Origin: Paraglomus occultum
Lineage: Eukaryota > Glomeromycota > Glomeromycetes > Paraglomerales > Paraglomeraceae
DNA: 44,081 nucleotides
Direction of reading: 5' to 3'
Assembly: GCA_910592205.1 (NCBI GenBank)
Contig: CAJVPJ010000105.1
Coordinates: 1 to 44,081, forward strand
The notes below the pieces were generated by a model, which saw only the letters and a list, made by a program, of their open reading frames with translations, searched no databases and was not told where the DNA came from. A program made the position numbers and the translations under genes. Of the stretch, positions 33,980-44,081 are shown in pieces. Numbering within the stretch: position 1 is the stretch's first letter; each line of letters starts with the position of its first letter.

Positions 33980-34949
33980 TACGCGTCCCCAAGTTGCTTC
34001 TCTGACAAACGGTTTCTTGAGCACAAAAGGCTGGCAGACCTAGAGTAATGTATGAATGAATGAAATAGTCTTTGCATTAACGTAGTAGTACTGTTATAAT
34101 AACAACATCATACATTAATTCCACTACGTGTCAACATGACAAGACTTTTGCTATCGCCTATGGTTTTCAGGTTTGCGCATACTTATTCTGTTACACAATT
34201 CGATCACCCCACAATAATGATGAACAATGGAGGCAAAGGAATCTAAAGATTTTTAGAGAGCACAAAAGTCATTTTAAGATTGTAATGGTCCTTGTTTAAG
34301 ATGGTTCTATAACGCATAGATAACAAATATTTGGTTGGTCGTCGCAGTATCGATTATAACTATTATGGTCTCGATGAATTATCGTTTTGGAAAAGTCCCT
34401 TGATGCTTACATTAATTTATTTTATCAATTAATACGCGACAACCTTTACTGATGGAACTATGTCATTTGACCTTTGAAAAGCATACTTCTTTTTATAGGT
34501 TACGCGGTGCGCATTTTTACAATACAATTCTACATCATATAATAAATAAGCGGTAAAAAATCGTAATTCGCGCGTTATTGTAAATTCTACATTTACACGT
34601 GATTCTGGAAAATAAATTATTGCTTGCTTTATTAAAAGTTAAAGCGCCGATGTTCATTATAAATAAAAATAACGCACGGTTGCCTATACGCGTGATATTT
34701 TAATCAAAACTGTTGATGATTAAGGCATTGTTGTACAAACTGGAAAACATTGAGGCAGTATGCTGAACTATTGAATCGCAACAACTCTATGAAAGAACTA
34801 TTGTACCCTTTATTTAATAAGCCATTGACTATCAAACGCTTCGATCAAATATTGCCTTTATAATTTAATTATAAGTTCATACTTACTGTACATAAAGATG
34901 GAAATAAAATATCATCACCCATCAACTTGCGAATCAATTCATAATTGAT
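33980..34949. other. Intergenic region between MMAA and the Hsp70-like gene
   Basis: AT-rich DNA holding the MMAA promoter and the 3' end of the Hsp70-like gene, both on the minus strand. The MMAA frame is open upstream to 34024 without an ATG, ending near a possible acceptor (ctctag), so an upstream noncoding exon is possible. No other gene was seen. Confidence 0.5.
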
Positions 34950-37543
34950 CTACAGTTCTAGAGCAAATGAAGCCTCATATGTTTTCCCGGTCAGTTTGTT
35001 TTTCGCCTGTGCTTTTATTTCCATTTTCCCAAATGTAAGGCTAAAATCTACCGGCCGAGCGAGTCCGAGATCAGTATCAGGTAATTCTACAGTGAAAGCA
35101 TGTTAGTAAGAAATACTGACAAAAATAAGAACGTTCTGTATTTACACGCAATTTTATCTTCCTTTTCATACTACTACCCAATCATCAACTCACCAATAGA
35201 AAGCTGTCCAAACAACTCCATGCCGGGGTCATCACAATACTTCGCTGTATCTCCATAGGTGGTATATATGTCAATCTTCATTTGAGTCTGATTAGGAAAT
35301 GATGGTACCAATTCATATCCAAATTTAGAGTCGACAGGCACTTCCATGCCACGCATGGCCAGACATTTGAAGACGTTTATACGACCACGAGCAGTGCGAC
35401 GATGAGGTGGGTCTCCTGATTTCCATTCCGGGGAAACTTCAATACCGTATGTGCGCTTAAGGACACGGGTTGTTACCGTACCCATATCGAGGCCTGTTAT
35501 AGAATGGTTGAGAATCGCGGGTTACATAAACGACAGCACATAAGACATTCTATTAATTCATGATATCAGCTTCCTTGCCTACAACAGGATAGTTTCTCTT
35601 TCTTCACATACCATAGTACACTGCGCCCCTTATGACAGCAGCAATAGGTTCGGCTGGAACCGCAATCGTATTAATTTTACTTGAGAACTCACTCCTAATT
35701 CTCTGTAGTAAATACATTGAATCTGAAAATCCTCCGACCAAGAATATTGCTGATGTAGCTCTCGACTTCTCCAGTTGGCCCTTTATCAATTGTAAAATTC
35801 TTTCAACAATTGGATCAAAGAAACTTTTAACAGTTTCATAATCCAGCTCAATCATCCACTCTGCTTCCTCCATTCGTTCTTTTTCCTCTCCCTGAACGTA
35901 TTGCATCAATACTGGACAGATTTCTTCAATATCGAAGTCCTTTGTAGCAAATTTGTCACTGTCTCCATCGAATTCAAACTTGACTCTAGCGCAGAATTGC
36001 TGGATCATATACTGCAGAGAGGTATAGTGTTTTTCCTCGAGAATACGCACAGCCGATTTGCCTACTACTGATGCAATATATTTTATAAATTCACGATCAA
36101 CGTAGGTACTGCCGCAAAAGTCACCAGTACGTTCAGTGATTTCGGACAATTTGTTATCGGCAAGAAGAGTGCGTGTCGTAAGGTCTACCGTGCCTCCACC
36201 GCAATCTACCACTAAGAAAGTAGCTGTAGGACGTTTTATAATTAGTGACCATAATGTCTTAGCAAAACATATATGGGTCATAAATGAAATACGTAAATGT
36301 GTCAAATACTTACAGCCTGGGTTGAGATTATGCTCTTTCAATACTCTCATGCAATATATGGCAGCCGCCTCGGCTATTAAGAAAGAAAGTTGTTAACATA
36401 TATAATTAACATATTTAAAAATACTGCTAATTCGATTAAGATTCTTACGTTCACTGGTAAACTCCAAGCCTTCCGAGTTTAAAGTGTTTATTATTCCCGC
36501 CTCGAATGCGCATGTACGCATAATATGCCGTGCTTTCTCATCATATTCTGCTGGTACAGTCATGACCTTTATTACGTGAGAGTGATAGTCCAGCTTTGGC
36601 CATCTTATTTGTACTGTCTCTTGAATAGACTACGAAGTAACGATATAAAAAACCAATTAACAAAAGAACGAACAATGAACACTCACTAACAATTAAACGT
36701 TCACTTCAAAAAGATGATAGCAATCAGAACGTGAAACTTTAACTCATAAAGCTCTCGAATCTGATTTTTGGAAAGCATACAAACGAACATATTTCTTTCT
36801 GTACTGTTACGCATAATCTCCAAGACACGAGCATAAGTATAATCATTACCTCATTCAGTTTTCTAAGATAATCTGTAATTGCTTTTCGATAGTCTAGCCC
36901 CCTCGGCAATCTCGGTTTTTTATCCTGAGACATGTTGCCAAGATGTAACTTAAACAGCTCTACGGGACGATTCTCACTCTGTGAAAATATTTTCTTCTTT
37001 TTGGGACGTTCAGCCAATGCAGGATTTCCCCACTTGCTCACTTTCCATTCATTGTCATATTGGAGAACGGTGTTTGTTTTCAGCTGACCCTTTTGCTCTG
37101 GCCTGGAAATTGGGAGTAAGAGACAAGTTATAAGTAGTAGTGATATGTATCATCCACAAGTACAAACATGATATGTTTTTATACAAGTCTAGGCGCTAAA
37201 CATGATCATACCATGTGTCTTGGGTTTCAATTTGATCCGGATTTGCTTTGTTAGCAAAAGCAAAGCCTATTAAGAGAATATAGACATTAGTCTTGGGAAT
37301 TGGTACATTAAGTACGTATTTTATACATTATAGCGTTTACCTGAGAAAGTCGTCCCAAAGTCTACAAATTCAAATTGAATGAAGTTAATTATTGCTTTTT
37401 TGATTCTGGCATCGTCAAACTAAACGACTCACGTTTAAACCCTTCCTTCTATGCTTTGCTCCCATACACTTACCGATACCGACTACAACACGGAAATCCT
37501 TTTTGGCGACATCCGGTAGTGACCAGAAAGACAAATCAGACAT
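34950..37543 (-). CDS. HSPA12-type Hsp70-like ATPase
   Basis: Nine exons (37543-37474, 37361-37341, 37266-37212, 37102-36850, 36629-36449, 36373-36314, 36223-35612, 35493-35194, 35086-34950) give 562 residues. The actin-like ATPase fold has phosphate-1 loop DFGTTFSGFAFA, then VPAEYDEKARHIM, the linker PEAAAIYCM, phosphate-2 loop STFLVVDCGGGTVDLT, and the adenosine motif IFLVGGFSDSMYL. The C-terminal part (about 415-562) lacks the peptide-binding domain of classical Hsp70, as expected for HSPA12 relatives. Exon 2 is 21 nt and codes for just the DFGTTFS loop. HSPA12-like genes are known to be strongly multiplied in arbuscular mycorrhizal fungi and other early-branching fungi; clients are unknown. 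It is divergent from the next gene across 409 bp. Confidence 0.93.
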
Positions 37544-37952
37544 GATTATTATAATACTCTACAACTATAGTGGATTAAAAGATACGAACGAAATGTTAAA
37601 GTCATGAGCACCGATGTGATATTTATTTACTGCGGCGATAATTAAATTTAACGCCTGCCAGAATTATCATACGAAGATCCCAACTTCAACTTCAGAAATG
37701 ACTATTTGGTAGCAACCTGACATAAAGAATGCAAACATATAAGGAAAGAAAATAATGAAACGGAGTGCGCTTCCGGAGTTGTATGACAGTCGTTGTAATA
37801 ATTGTTGCTAGGACAAGCTTATTTGTTCCAATAGTGGTATAACGTTCTTTTGCGGAACAATCGAATATAAATAAATACTTTTCTTCATTTTGAAGCCTAT
37901 GCCCTTGAAAACCAAGACGCTACCGTAATCAATATTCAGACATTAATCAAAT
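37544..37952. promoter_or_regulatory. Divergent promoter region with TATA-like box
   Basis: This 409-bp gap separates two divergently read genes. TATAAATAAA at 37866-37875 lies about 78 bp before the ATG of the coiled-coil gene, a plausible core promoter. No comparably clear box was seen for the Hsp70-like gene. Shared control of the two genes is possible but not shown. Confidence 0.45.
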
Positions 37953-40238
37953 ATGGCACGTACTAGTTCTACTGATGGTAGCGATAATGAAATGCAAGTA
38001 GACGGCGGTACTCGTACTAAAGAAATGGAGGAACGTAAAGGGGAGCGTATTACGGGTAACGCGGCGGAATTAGCCCTTCTCAACACTGATGACAAACAAT
38101 TGGAGGCTGGAGACAGCGGGAGAAGCAACGAGGGAAACGAAGATGGTCATTCAGGCATGAAAGCAGCCGAAAGTCATAGTGGGAGTTTGAACGAGGATGC
38201 AGACAGGAAGACAGTTGGGGCTGCAGTCGATAATCGAGGCGGGCATGCAGTCGATAATCAAGTCGTACATGCAGTCGACAATCAAGCCGAGAATTTAAAC
38301 GAGGATTCAGGTGTCAATTCAGACGAGAGTCCGACCAAGAATCCAGACCCCATGAAGGAAAAGAACAAGCGCGATTCTGATATCTTACCTGTTGCCATCG
38401 ATGAAGAGCAAGGTCACACCGAAAACCCAGATCAGTCGCAACGAGGATTAGCATCAGATTCAGGATTACCTAGCCAGCCCAATAATCATCCACCGAACAG
38501 CTTTAACGATGACGGTATTGGACAATCCAATCTACTGGAAGGACTTCCTGATGATCGTGGCGAAAGAATGGTGGATCAGGTACACGGTACCCGTAGGGAC
38601 AAGCAATTACTCCGTGATTTATTTGCAAAAATCGGGGCACAGTTAGAAATGACTAGGTATCCTGAAAATGGTCCTGACCTGATAGATCGTGTCAATGCCC
38701 TTGAAGGCACACTGAATAGCTTCGTTAATGTTCAAGAAGAATATATTAAACGTTTAGAAACCGCGCTGAAGCTTCAGCAAGAAAGATGTGTAGAGTTGAA
38801 TGAGAAAATGTACAAAGCAGAAAATCAATGCAGAGATCTAGAAACCCAACTCAATGTAACTAAAAAAAGCTTATATGAAATCAGCCAGACACATTCAAAT
38901 AGAGACACGAGAGACTATCGTGGAGACGGCAAAGAGATCATAGCGGAGCTTCAGCATAAAAGGGAAGAAGTATTGTACTACAAGCATGCAATGGAATCGA
39001 CGAACGAAAGATTTGCTCAGCAGTTACAAATTAACGAAAAGAACCAGCAAATTATTAATCATTATAGATGTAAATATGATTACGGAGTTGAATCTGACAG
39101 TGAAATTATGTCGTTACGTCAGCTGAAGCAAGCATTGGAGAAACAGCTCCGCGAGGCGCGTAATAATAGTAACTATTACAATCACGCATATCAGAACGAA
39201 AAAGCAGAACGCAGACAGTCGGAGGACTCGTTTCGTCGTGAATTTCAACAGATGCAACAAAGAGTTAAAGAAGCTGAGGGTAGAGCTTCCGAATTGCAGA
39301 GAAAGAATAACCTACTCAAGGAGGAAGCTACCAGTTATCAAGCTGCTCTTGGCGATACTACTAATGTCAGATGGGGCGATAATGATAAGAATTATTCTGT
39401 CCAGCTTGGAAAGGACATTCTTAAATTGCAAAATAGTCTAAAAGAGTTTACTCAATTAAAAGGTAGGCATATTGCTATTCAAGAACAAGGGATTGCTGGG
39501 CTATTGCAGAAATATGACTGTCGACTAGAGCCTCCAACGAAGTTAATCGTCAGCGCTGCACTACAAAGGTATATTATTGAGAAAGTGTTGAGACATATAA
39601 AAAATTATTTCAACAAAAGTATCGAGGATTTGAATGTGAAAAGTAATAAGGATCTTGAATTATACACTAAGGCTGATCTAAACTATTTCTTGGAAGCACT
39701 TATCTTGAATTCGACATTGAGTTTGGAGAGTTATATAAAAGAGTTTGCTGAGAAGCGCAAAGGAGAGGATGAATTGACACGTATGACGGGAGTGAAGATA
39801 TGTCAACAAGTATATGCTGTACTTGGCAATCGCAGTTTCGCGGTCAATGATCATACATTTTTAGTAAACGTAGTTAATTCTGTATTGAATGATCTCGACA
39901 AATGTCGTCAGATTAAGGATGAATCAAAAAGGAAAGATATCGAAGATTTAGCTCAGTCTGTCGTTCTTGAGATTATTCGTATATTTTATTTCAGGTTCCG
40001 GACTCAAGTCCCGGTTGTCGAGTATAAATTTTACCAGAGTGGAGACAAGTTTGATTCTGCTACAATGGAGTGTGCGCAAGATGATGACGGAGAGGATGAC
40101 AAGCAAGTTGTTGAGATATGTTCGTTCCCACTAGTCGGGGTGAATATTTCGGATAAGAAGAAGAGGCAGATCTTCAACAAAGCGAAAGTCCAACTGAGGC
40201 CAGGTCCTTCTTCCAGTAGGTGGGGAATTTTTTCATAA
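37953..40238 (+). CDS. Intronless long coiled-coil protein of unknown family
   Basis: A single 761-residue frame without introns, unlike most genes around it. Residues 1-215 are acidic, hydrophilic and probably disordered, with three tandem copies of an eight-residue unit, AVDNxxxx (91-114). Residues about 220-465 are predicted coiled coil by their heptad pattern (for example QEEYIKRLETALKLQQERCV). Residues about 468-640 look folded and begin GDTTNVRWGDNDKNYSVQLG, followed by LKGRHIAIQEQGIAGLLQKY. Further helical stretches follow, then a basic, Pro/Ser-rich tail. I recall similar proteins, with a TTNVRWGDDD-like signature, as an expanded and uncharacterised family in Glomeromycotina, but cannot confirm this here. 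No enzyme motif, signal peptide or membrane helix is visible. Function is unknown. A TATA-like box lies 78 bp upstream. Confidence 0.88.
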   Translation: MARTSSTDGSDNEMQVDGGTRTKEMEERKGERITGNAAELALLNTDDKQLEAGDSGRSNEGNEDGHSGMKAAESHSGSLNEDADRKTVGAAVDNRGGHAVDNQVVHAVDNQAENLNEDSGVNSDESPTKNPDPMKEKNKRDSDILPVAIDEEQGHTENPDQSQRGLASDSGLPSQPNNHPPNSFNDDGIGQSNLLEGLPDDRGERMVDQVHGTRRDKQLLRDLFAKIGAQLEMTRYPENGPDLIDRVNALEGTLNSFVNVQEEYIKRLETALKLQQERCVELNEKMYKAENQCRDLETQLNVTKKSLYEISQTHSNRDTRDYRGDGKEIIAELQHKREEVLYYKHAMESTNERFAQQLQINEKNQQIINHYRCKYDYGVESDSEIMSLRQLKQALEKQLREARNNSNYYNHAYQNEKAERRQSEDSFRREFQQMQQRVKEAEGRASELQRKNNLLKEEATSYQAALGDTTNVRWGDNDKNYSVQLGKDILKLQNSLKEFTQLKGRHIAIQEQGIAGLLQKYDCRLEPPTKLIVSAALQRYIIEKVLRHIKNYFNKSIEDLNVKSNKDLELYTKADLNYFLEALILNSTLSLESYIKEFAEKRKGEDELTRMTGVKICQQVYAVLGNRSFAVNDHTFLVNVVNSVLNDLDKCRQIKDESKRKDIEDLAQSVVLEIIRIFYFRFRTQVPVVEYKFYQSGDKFDSATMECAQDDDGEDDKQVVEICSFPLVGVNISDKKKRQIFNKAKVQLRPGPSSSRWGIFS
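38223..38294 (+). repeat. Three tandem 24-bp coding repeats
   Basis: Units start gcagtcga(t/c)aatc at 38223, 38247 and 38271. Each adds eight residues to the disordered N-terminus of the coiled-coil protein. The unit length is a multiple of three, so copy-number change would keep the frame. Confidence 0.9.
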
Positions 40239-41039
40239 ACGGTTGATTATGTGAGATGTGTTACATGCACGTGATTGTTATTTAATGATTAGTATTAGAT
40301 GTAATACATTTTTCATGTACATAAATAATACGAATATCTTAAGTTTACCATACTTATTTATAGCAGTCTCGCATTTATTTGTATTATCATACGAGTCGGC
40401 TATTGTTTTAACGCCGCTATCGTACGTTACCATCAGAACTTTTTAGGTTGGGGAATCAACCGTAATATGATCACGGGATCTTTTGGTTTAATATTGTCTT
40501 CCTATCTTTAGCTTCTTTATTGTCTTCTTATAGCTGCATTAATAATTAGACTTCCAGTCGAGTCCTAATGTAATGAAGCCCAACAATGACAATAACCACT
40601 TTCTAAAATACAGTCTGTCTCAAAAAAGAAACGAACAAGTTTTTGGCACGTGTAACAAAATTTCACATAACAGCCGCACAAACATCATAATTCTGAAATT
40701 AATAAAAGTGACCATCCAGACATACTAATACTGTGACTTAAACTCGATCGAAAGGCGAATTCCCAAAAAACTGACCGAATTAGAACATCGTTTATACCAA
40801 CCCTTGTAAATTTTACGGTCTTGAGCTTATAATTATAATAGAGAATTATCTTCCAGTCATTATAATTATTTTCTGATATATTTAATTCTATAAGCATATA
40901 TTTAGCCAATGAAAACAGTCGAAATTTAGATCACTGTGCCAGTATTATTATATGGGGCAACAAAAGTGAACATCTGGCGTCACTTCGGTATTTTTTAATT
41001 ACTTCCTTATTTTCAATCACCTTTTTAACCTAAATTTGA
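40239..41039. other. Intergenic region downstream of the coiled-coil gene
   Basis: AT-rich DNA with the 3' flank of the preceding gene. The frame at 40685-40909 (-) has no motif. I see no gene. Confidence 0.55.
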
Positions 41040-41640
41040 GCACTCTGCCGAGAATTCAATTTTTTTAATTGAGATTTTAATCGAGCAATTTCTTCCCTAT
41101 AAAATTCTATTTCATTATAATTAACCAGTTCTTGAGGAGTTAGTTTTTTTAAACGTTTAATCTCGGCTTCTTGTGCTTAATTCTGTATAATAACTCTCGC
41201 TTTTGTCTTTTGCTTCACTCTTCCGACCTTCTTGAAATTTGGCTACTTTCTCTTTTCCAATTTTAATTCTTCTATAAAATAGTTGATAATTCCTTTTCTA
41301 GTTCATTAATTCTGTTTCTAGACGAGAACTAAAGGCTTGCGAAAGTAATTCTTCACCAGAAAGTGATTTGGCTTTTAACGACTACAAAGCATTTCTCGCA
41401 TCATGGAAGAAAGTTATTATCGTAGTCTTTTTTACATTTACCACAAATAAAAACAATGTCAGAATAACCATCAGGTGTATTACGAGCTGTCATTTGATGA
41501 GTAGCAGGAGCAATATCGAAATTAAAATTAGTTGGGTCATCAAAATCTAGAAAACAAAAATTGCACTCCTGCTCATCTCCTTTTATTATTTCCAGAACTC
41601 TATATTCTAATCCAACGCCAATTATTTGCAACAAAAGTTC
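41040..41640 (-). pseudogene. Decayed zinc-ribbon plus coiled-coil gene, copy 1
   Basis: On the minus strand a frame from about 41634 to 41401 has two Cys pairs, CNFCFLDFD and then YSDIVFICGKCKKDYDNN, and ends at a TGA inside the motif. The same family text resumes after the stop with CEKC. Further on, in shifted frames, comes coiled-coil text such as QEAEIKRLKKLTPQELVNYN and FYREEIARLKSQLKKLNS. Several frameshifts and stops break it. It closely matches copy 2 at 43254-43740 on the other strand. The likely protein had an N-terminal zinc ribbon and a C-terminal coiled coil. Function unknown. Confidence 0.65.
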
Positions 41641-41859
41641 TTTTACTCACTGATTTTTTGAGTTTCATAGTCTATCTCCTGTGTTTTTGCTTTGGTAACG
41701 CTGGTAATTTTTTGTTTTCCAAGTAGTCTCTTTATTTATTTCCCGATTTTTAGTTGCTCTAATAAATCTATTCGGTCCAAAAGTTTGCATCATACTTTAG
41801 TACAACTTCAAGCAATTTGCTTAAAACGCGGAATCAATTTCAACTCAATCATTTGGCGC

Positions 41860-42300
41860 TCTTGTTACGGTCGGCGTTGAGAGAGCAATAAATTTGCATA
41901 GGCGTGTTCTCTACTGCGTTGACAACTTTCCTCCGCAATATTACAAACGGGAATCATCCTTGGTCACGTAGGAGTGTCAATAATTAGTATCAGCCAATGA
42001 TAGAAACGAAATAATAAAATAATAAAGAGTTTCGTGTTATTAAAGGATAAGGATCGTTTATTTTACCCAAATAGTTCTGTATCGAATATTATTCAACATT
42101 CATAACACTAACAACAACATAACATGAGGTTTTTTGACGGTCGGTAAGGGTTGCTTATATACATTTCGGCTGTCCTACAACTATTACCAAAAACGCGTTA
42201 CTTTTTTCTTCTGCGCCCATTACATTTTCCGTTACCAATTTATTATTAGCTAAAGTTTGTATTTGTTCCGAACTAATTTAGTATCACACATAGGGGTATC
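41860..42300. repeat. LTR-like remnant related to the one near the gag frame
   Basis: The blocks gcttatatacatttcggctgt (without its first base, 42154-42173) and accaaaaacgcgttac (42186-42201) repeat, in the same order, blocks found at about 13898-13917 and 13971-13986. A tcgtttatt block (about 42053) also has a counterpart (ctcgtttatt, about 13537). No coding sequence flanks it, so it may be a solo LTR. Ends are undefined. Confidence 0.45.
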
Positions 42301-43253
42301 CGTATATTGAAAGTTGAATATATGAAACTGATTTACTGTACATTAGATCCACTATGGAGCCTAAAATTGTAGTACTTTGCGTTCTCTTTTAAAACAAAAG
42401 CAAAGCGAAAAAATTGCTCGACATCAAAGCATTAGACGAAGACGGAATAAATGAAATTTATCAAGAGAAAAGGCAAGAAAAACCTCCTAAGCGGCCATCG
42501 GTGGAACTGTTTCAAGAACCATGAAAGAAAAGAAAATTAGAAAAATAGAGGTTCTATATACAGAATTATTCTATATTTTGACTGCTAAATTTTGCATACC
42601 GCGGCACGAATATTTGTAGTTATTATTAATATGTAGACTATCTGCATAGAGGGCAGTTCACAACCTCGGCTGCAGCCCAAATTTTTTGTAATCCGTAGTT
42701 TAACACAAATAGAGGATATCTTTAAAAAATAGATCAGCGTCTATTATTTTCAAGAGAATTCTTTAAATGTTACCAAATAAATCTTGGTTTTAGCAACTTT
42801 TAAGTCTACATACAATACCTCGTTAGGAATCCCATGAGTTAATCATAAAACTACGTCATCAGCTTTTCGCGTCTTTCTTTACCGCGTAGCAACACCCTCC
42901 CACACTCTTCTCTCCCCTTACAAAAAAAGTGCAATTCTTTTCTCTCCTAGTACTAGTGCTAGAAACTCAAAGGTACTATAAAGTTGCCTTATCTTTGGTA
43001 GCGCTTCATGGTACCCACAATAAGCTCTTGTGTTATAGCCCCTTATTATCTGATAATTCCCGTCGCGTTATTTACTTTTACAAGCACTAGAACCACTCCA
43101 AGTAAAAAACAGAATTAAGCAAGCAAAAGCAATAACTCAAGAAAAATTCAATACTTACATCTTACAAAAGGATAAATAATGAATATGAAATTAGAATACC
43201 AAGCTATTGAGTTGAGAAGAGATAAATGACATTGTAATTTTTACTCTTTTTAA
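42301..43253. other. Noncoding AT-rich stretch
   Basis: No open frame with protein character was found. Short A-rich runs only. Confidence 0.5.
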
Positions 43254-43740
43254 AAAGACAAAAGTTTAAATGCTACTTACAAAATATTATCTTACAATAC
43301 CAGCAATAATGATTATAGTGACATTGCTTGTGTTGAATGCAAAAAGGATCTTGATAATAATGCTCTACCACATTGTAATGATTGTGGTCGAGCTATGAGA
43401 AATAGAATAGATTGCTTCTGTGATTTAAGGAAAGATGAGCCACCAGTACCAGTTAAAATTCTAACCATAACAGAATAATGGCTCAGAGTTATGTGGGTAG
43501 ATTAGAACAAAACAGCAACTAGCCAGTACTATGGAAGAAATCAGTTTTCATTTAAAAGCCTTAGATGTTTCAAAGAATTAACATGATAAACAAAAGCAAA
43601 AATTGTTGAATAAAATTCAAGACTTGAAAGTGAGGTTGAATTTTAAGAAAACAGCAGACTCAACTACAACACGTTGCTCAAATTGAAGTTAAAGAAAATA
43701 AGGAATGAGCTTGATTAAAATAAAAAGTAAAGAAGTAACT
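43254..43740 (+). pseudogene. Decayed zinc-ribbon plus coiled-coil gene, copy 2
   Basis: A plus-strand frame of 74 codons (43254-43478) lacks a convincing start. It contains YSDIACVECKKDLDNNALPH then CNDCGRAM and DCFCDL, giving Cys pairs spaced as in a zinc ribbon. The shared text YSDI..C..CKKDxDNNxLPxCxxC links it to copy 1 at 41040-41640. After the stop, broken coiled-coil-like text follows (MEEISFHLKALDVSKN, KQKQKLLNKIQDLKVRL) with further stops. It looks like a truncated family member. Confidence 0.6.
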
Positions 43741-44081
43741 TAAATTTCATAATAATAAGTAATTTTTCTTAATCCAGATATTACTGAAGAGTTTGGGTAT
43801 CATTTATTTTAAAAACATAAGGCGCAATTTTCTCTCGTTGTTTTTTTTAGAATGCTTCTAATAGTGCTGTAATTCTTGGGTTCCATAGTGGATTGATGTA
43901 AATTAGTTTCATATTATAATTTTATATAGAAATAATCCTATATTAATATATATTAATATATTAATCCTGTTATGGTTTATATTTATCACATTCTGGTATG
44001 ATAAAGTGAACATTAAATTTAACAAGTCCGTAAGTTACAAATAAACACCATTTTTACTTTTTAAAACGTCATTAGTCACAT
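43741..44081. other. Window end, AT-rich, nothing recognised
   Basis: Very AT-rich, including a repeated tattaatata motif (about 43940-43960). No gene or element was identified. Confidence 0.6.

Noticed and set aside
1-44081. tRNA, rRNA or CRISPR arrays
   Set aside because: No cloverleaf B-box/A-box pair, rRNA core or regularly spaced repeats were noticed by eye. A tRNAscan-type search would be needed to exclude small RNA genes.

Overview
The window reads as a nuclear contig from a filamentous fungus of an early-branching lineage, most plausibly an arbuscular mycorrhizal fungus (Glomeromycotina). The DNA is AT-rich. Genes are spaced out and cut by many short GT-AG introns (mostly 50-150 nt). 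A fungus is shown by a velvet regulator, SURF1/SHY1, QCR10, SFH5 and a GPI-anchored wall protein. The early-branching placement rests on an MMAA/MeaB-type B12 GTPase, a HSPA12-type Hsp70, a long intronless coiled-coil protein of unknown family, and dispersed transposon debris. The species-level guess is inference, with no database support.

Layout. 1-1455: intergenic, with a compact hairpin at 90-156. 1456-3595 (+): velvet-family regulator. 5146-7225 (-): LIM-domain-binding (LDB/Mfg1-like) co-regulator. 8046-9501 (-): SURF1. 9502-18376: gene-poor, with a gag reading frame (12292-13128), LTR-like DNA, a broken Tc1/mariner transposase and other decayed coding DNA. 18377-18735 (+): QCR10. 19292-20304 (-): SFH5. 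20830-21582 (-): GPI-anchored wall protein. 21583-28458: long gene-poor stretch with two pogo-like MITEs and one doubtful exon. 28459-31694 (+): a 977-residue multidomain glycosyltransferase. 31879-33979 (-): MMAA. 34950-37543 (-): HSPA12-like Hsp70. 37953-40238 (+): intronless coiled-coil protein. 40239-44081: two decayed, oppositely oriented copies of a zinc-ribbon plus coiled-coil family, and an LTR-like remnant.

I assembled the exon structures by hand from splice signals, reading phase and family motifs. In every spliced gene the exon lengths add up to a whole number of codons ending in a stop, which strongly supports the models. The genes do not form one pathway. Two serve mitochondrial respiration (SURF1, QCR10), one mitochondrial B12 metabolism (MMAA), two developmental transcription (velvet, LDB), and two the cell surface or secretory pathway (glycosyltransferase fusion, GPI protein).

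The most unusual item is the fusion gene at 28459-31694. It joins an Eos1-like membrane domain, a GT31 domain, a GT32/Gb3-synthase-like domain and a beta-sandwich module in one transcript. Also notable are a 5-nt microexon in MMAA and a 21-nt exon in the Hsp70 that encodes exactly its phosphate-binding loop.
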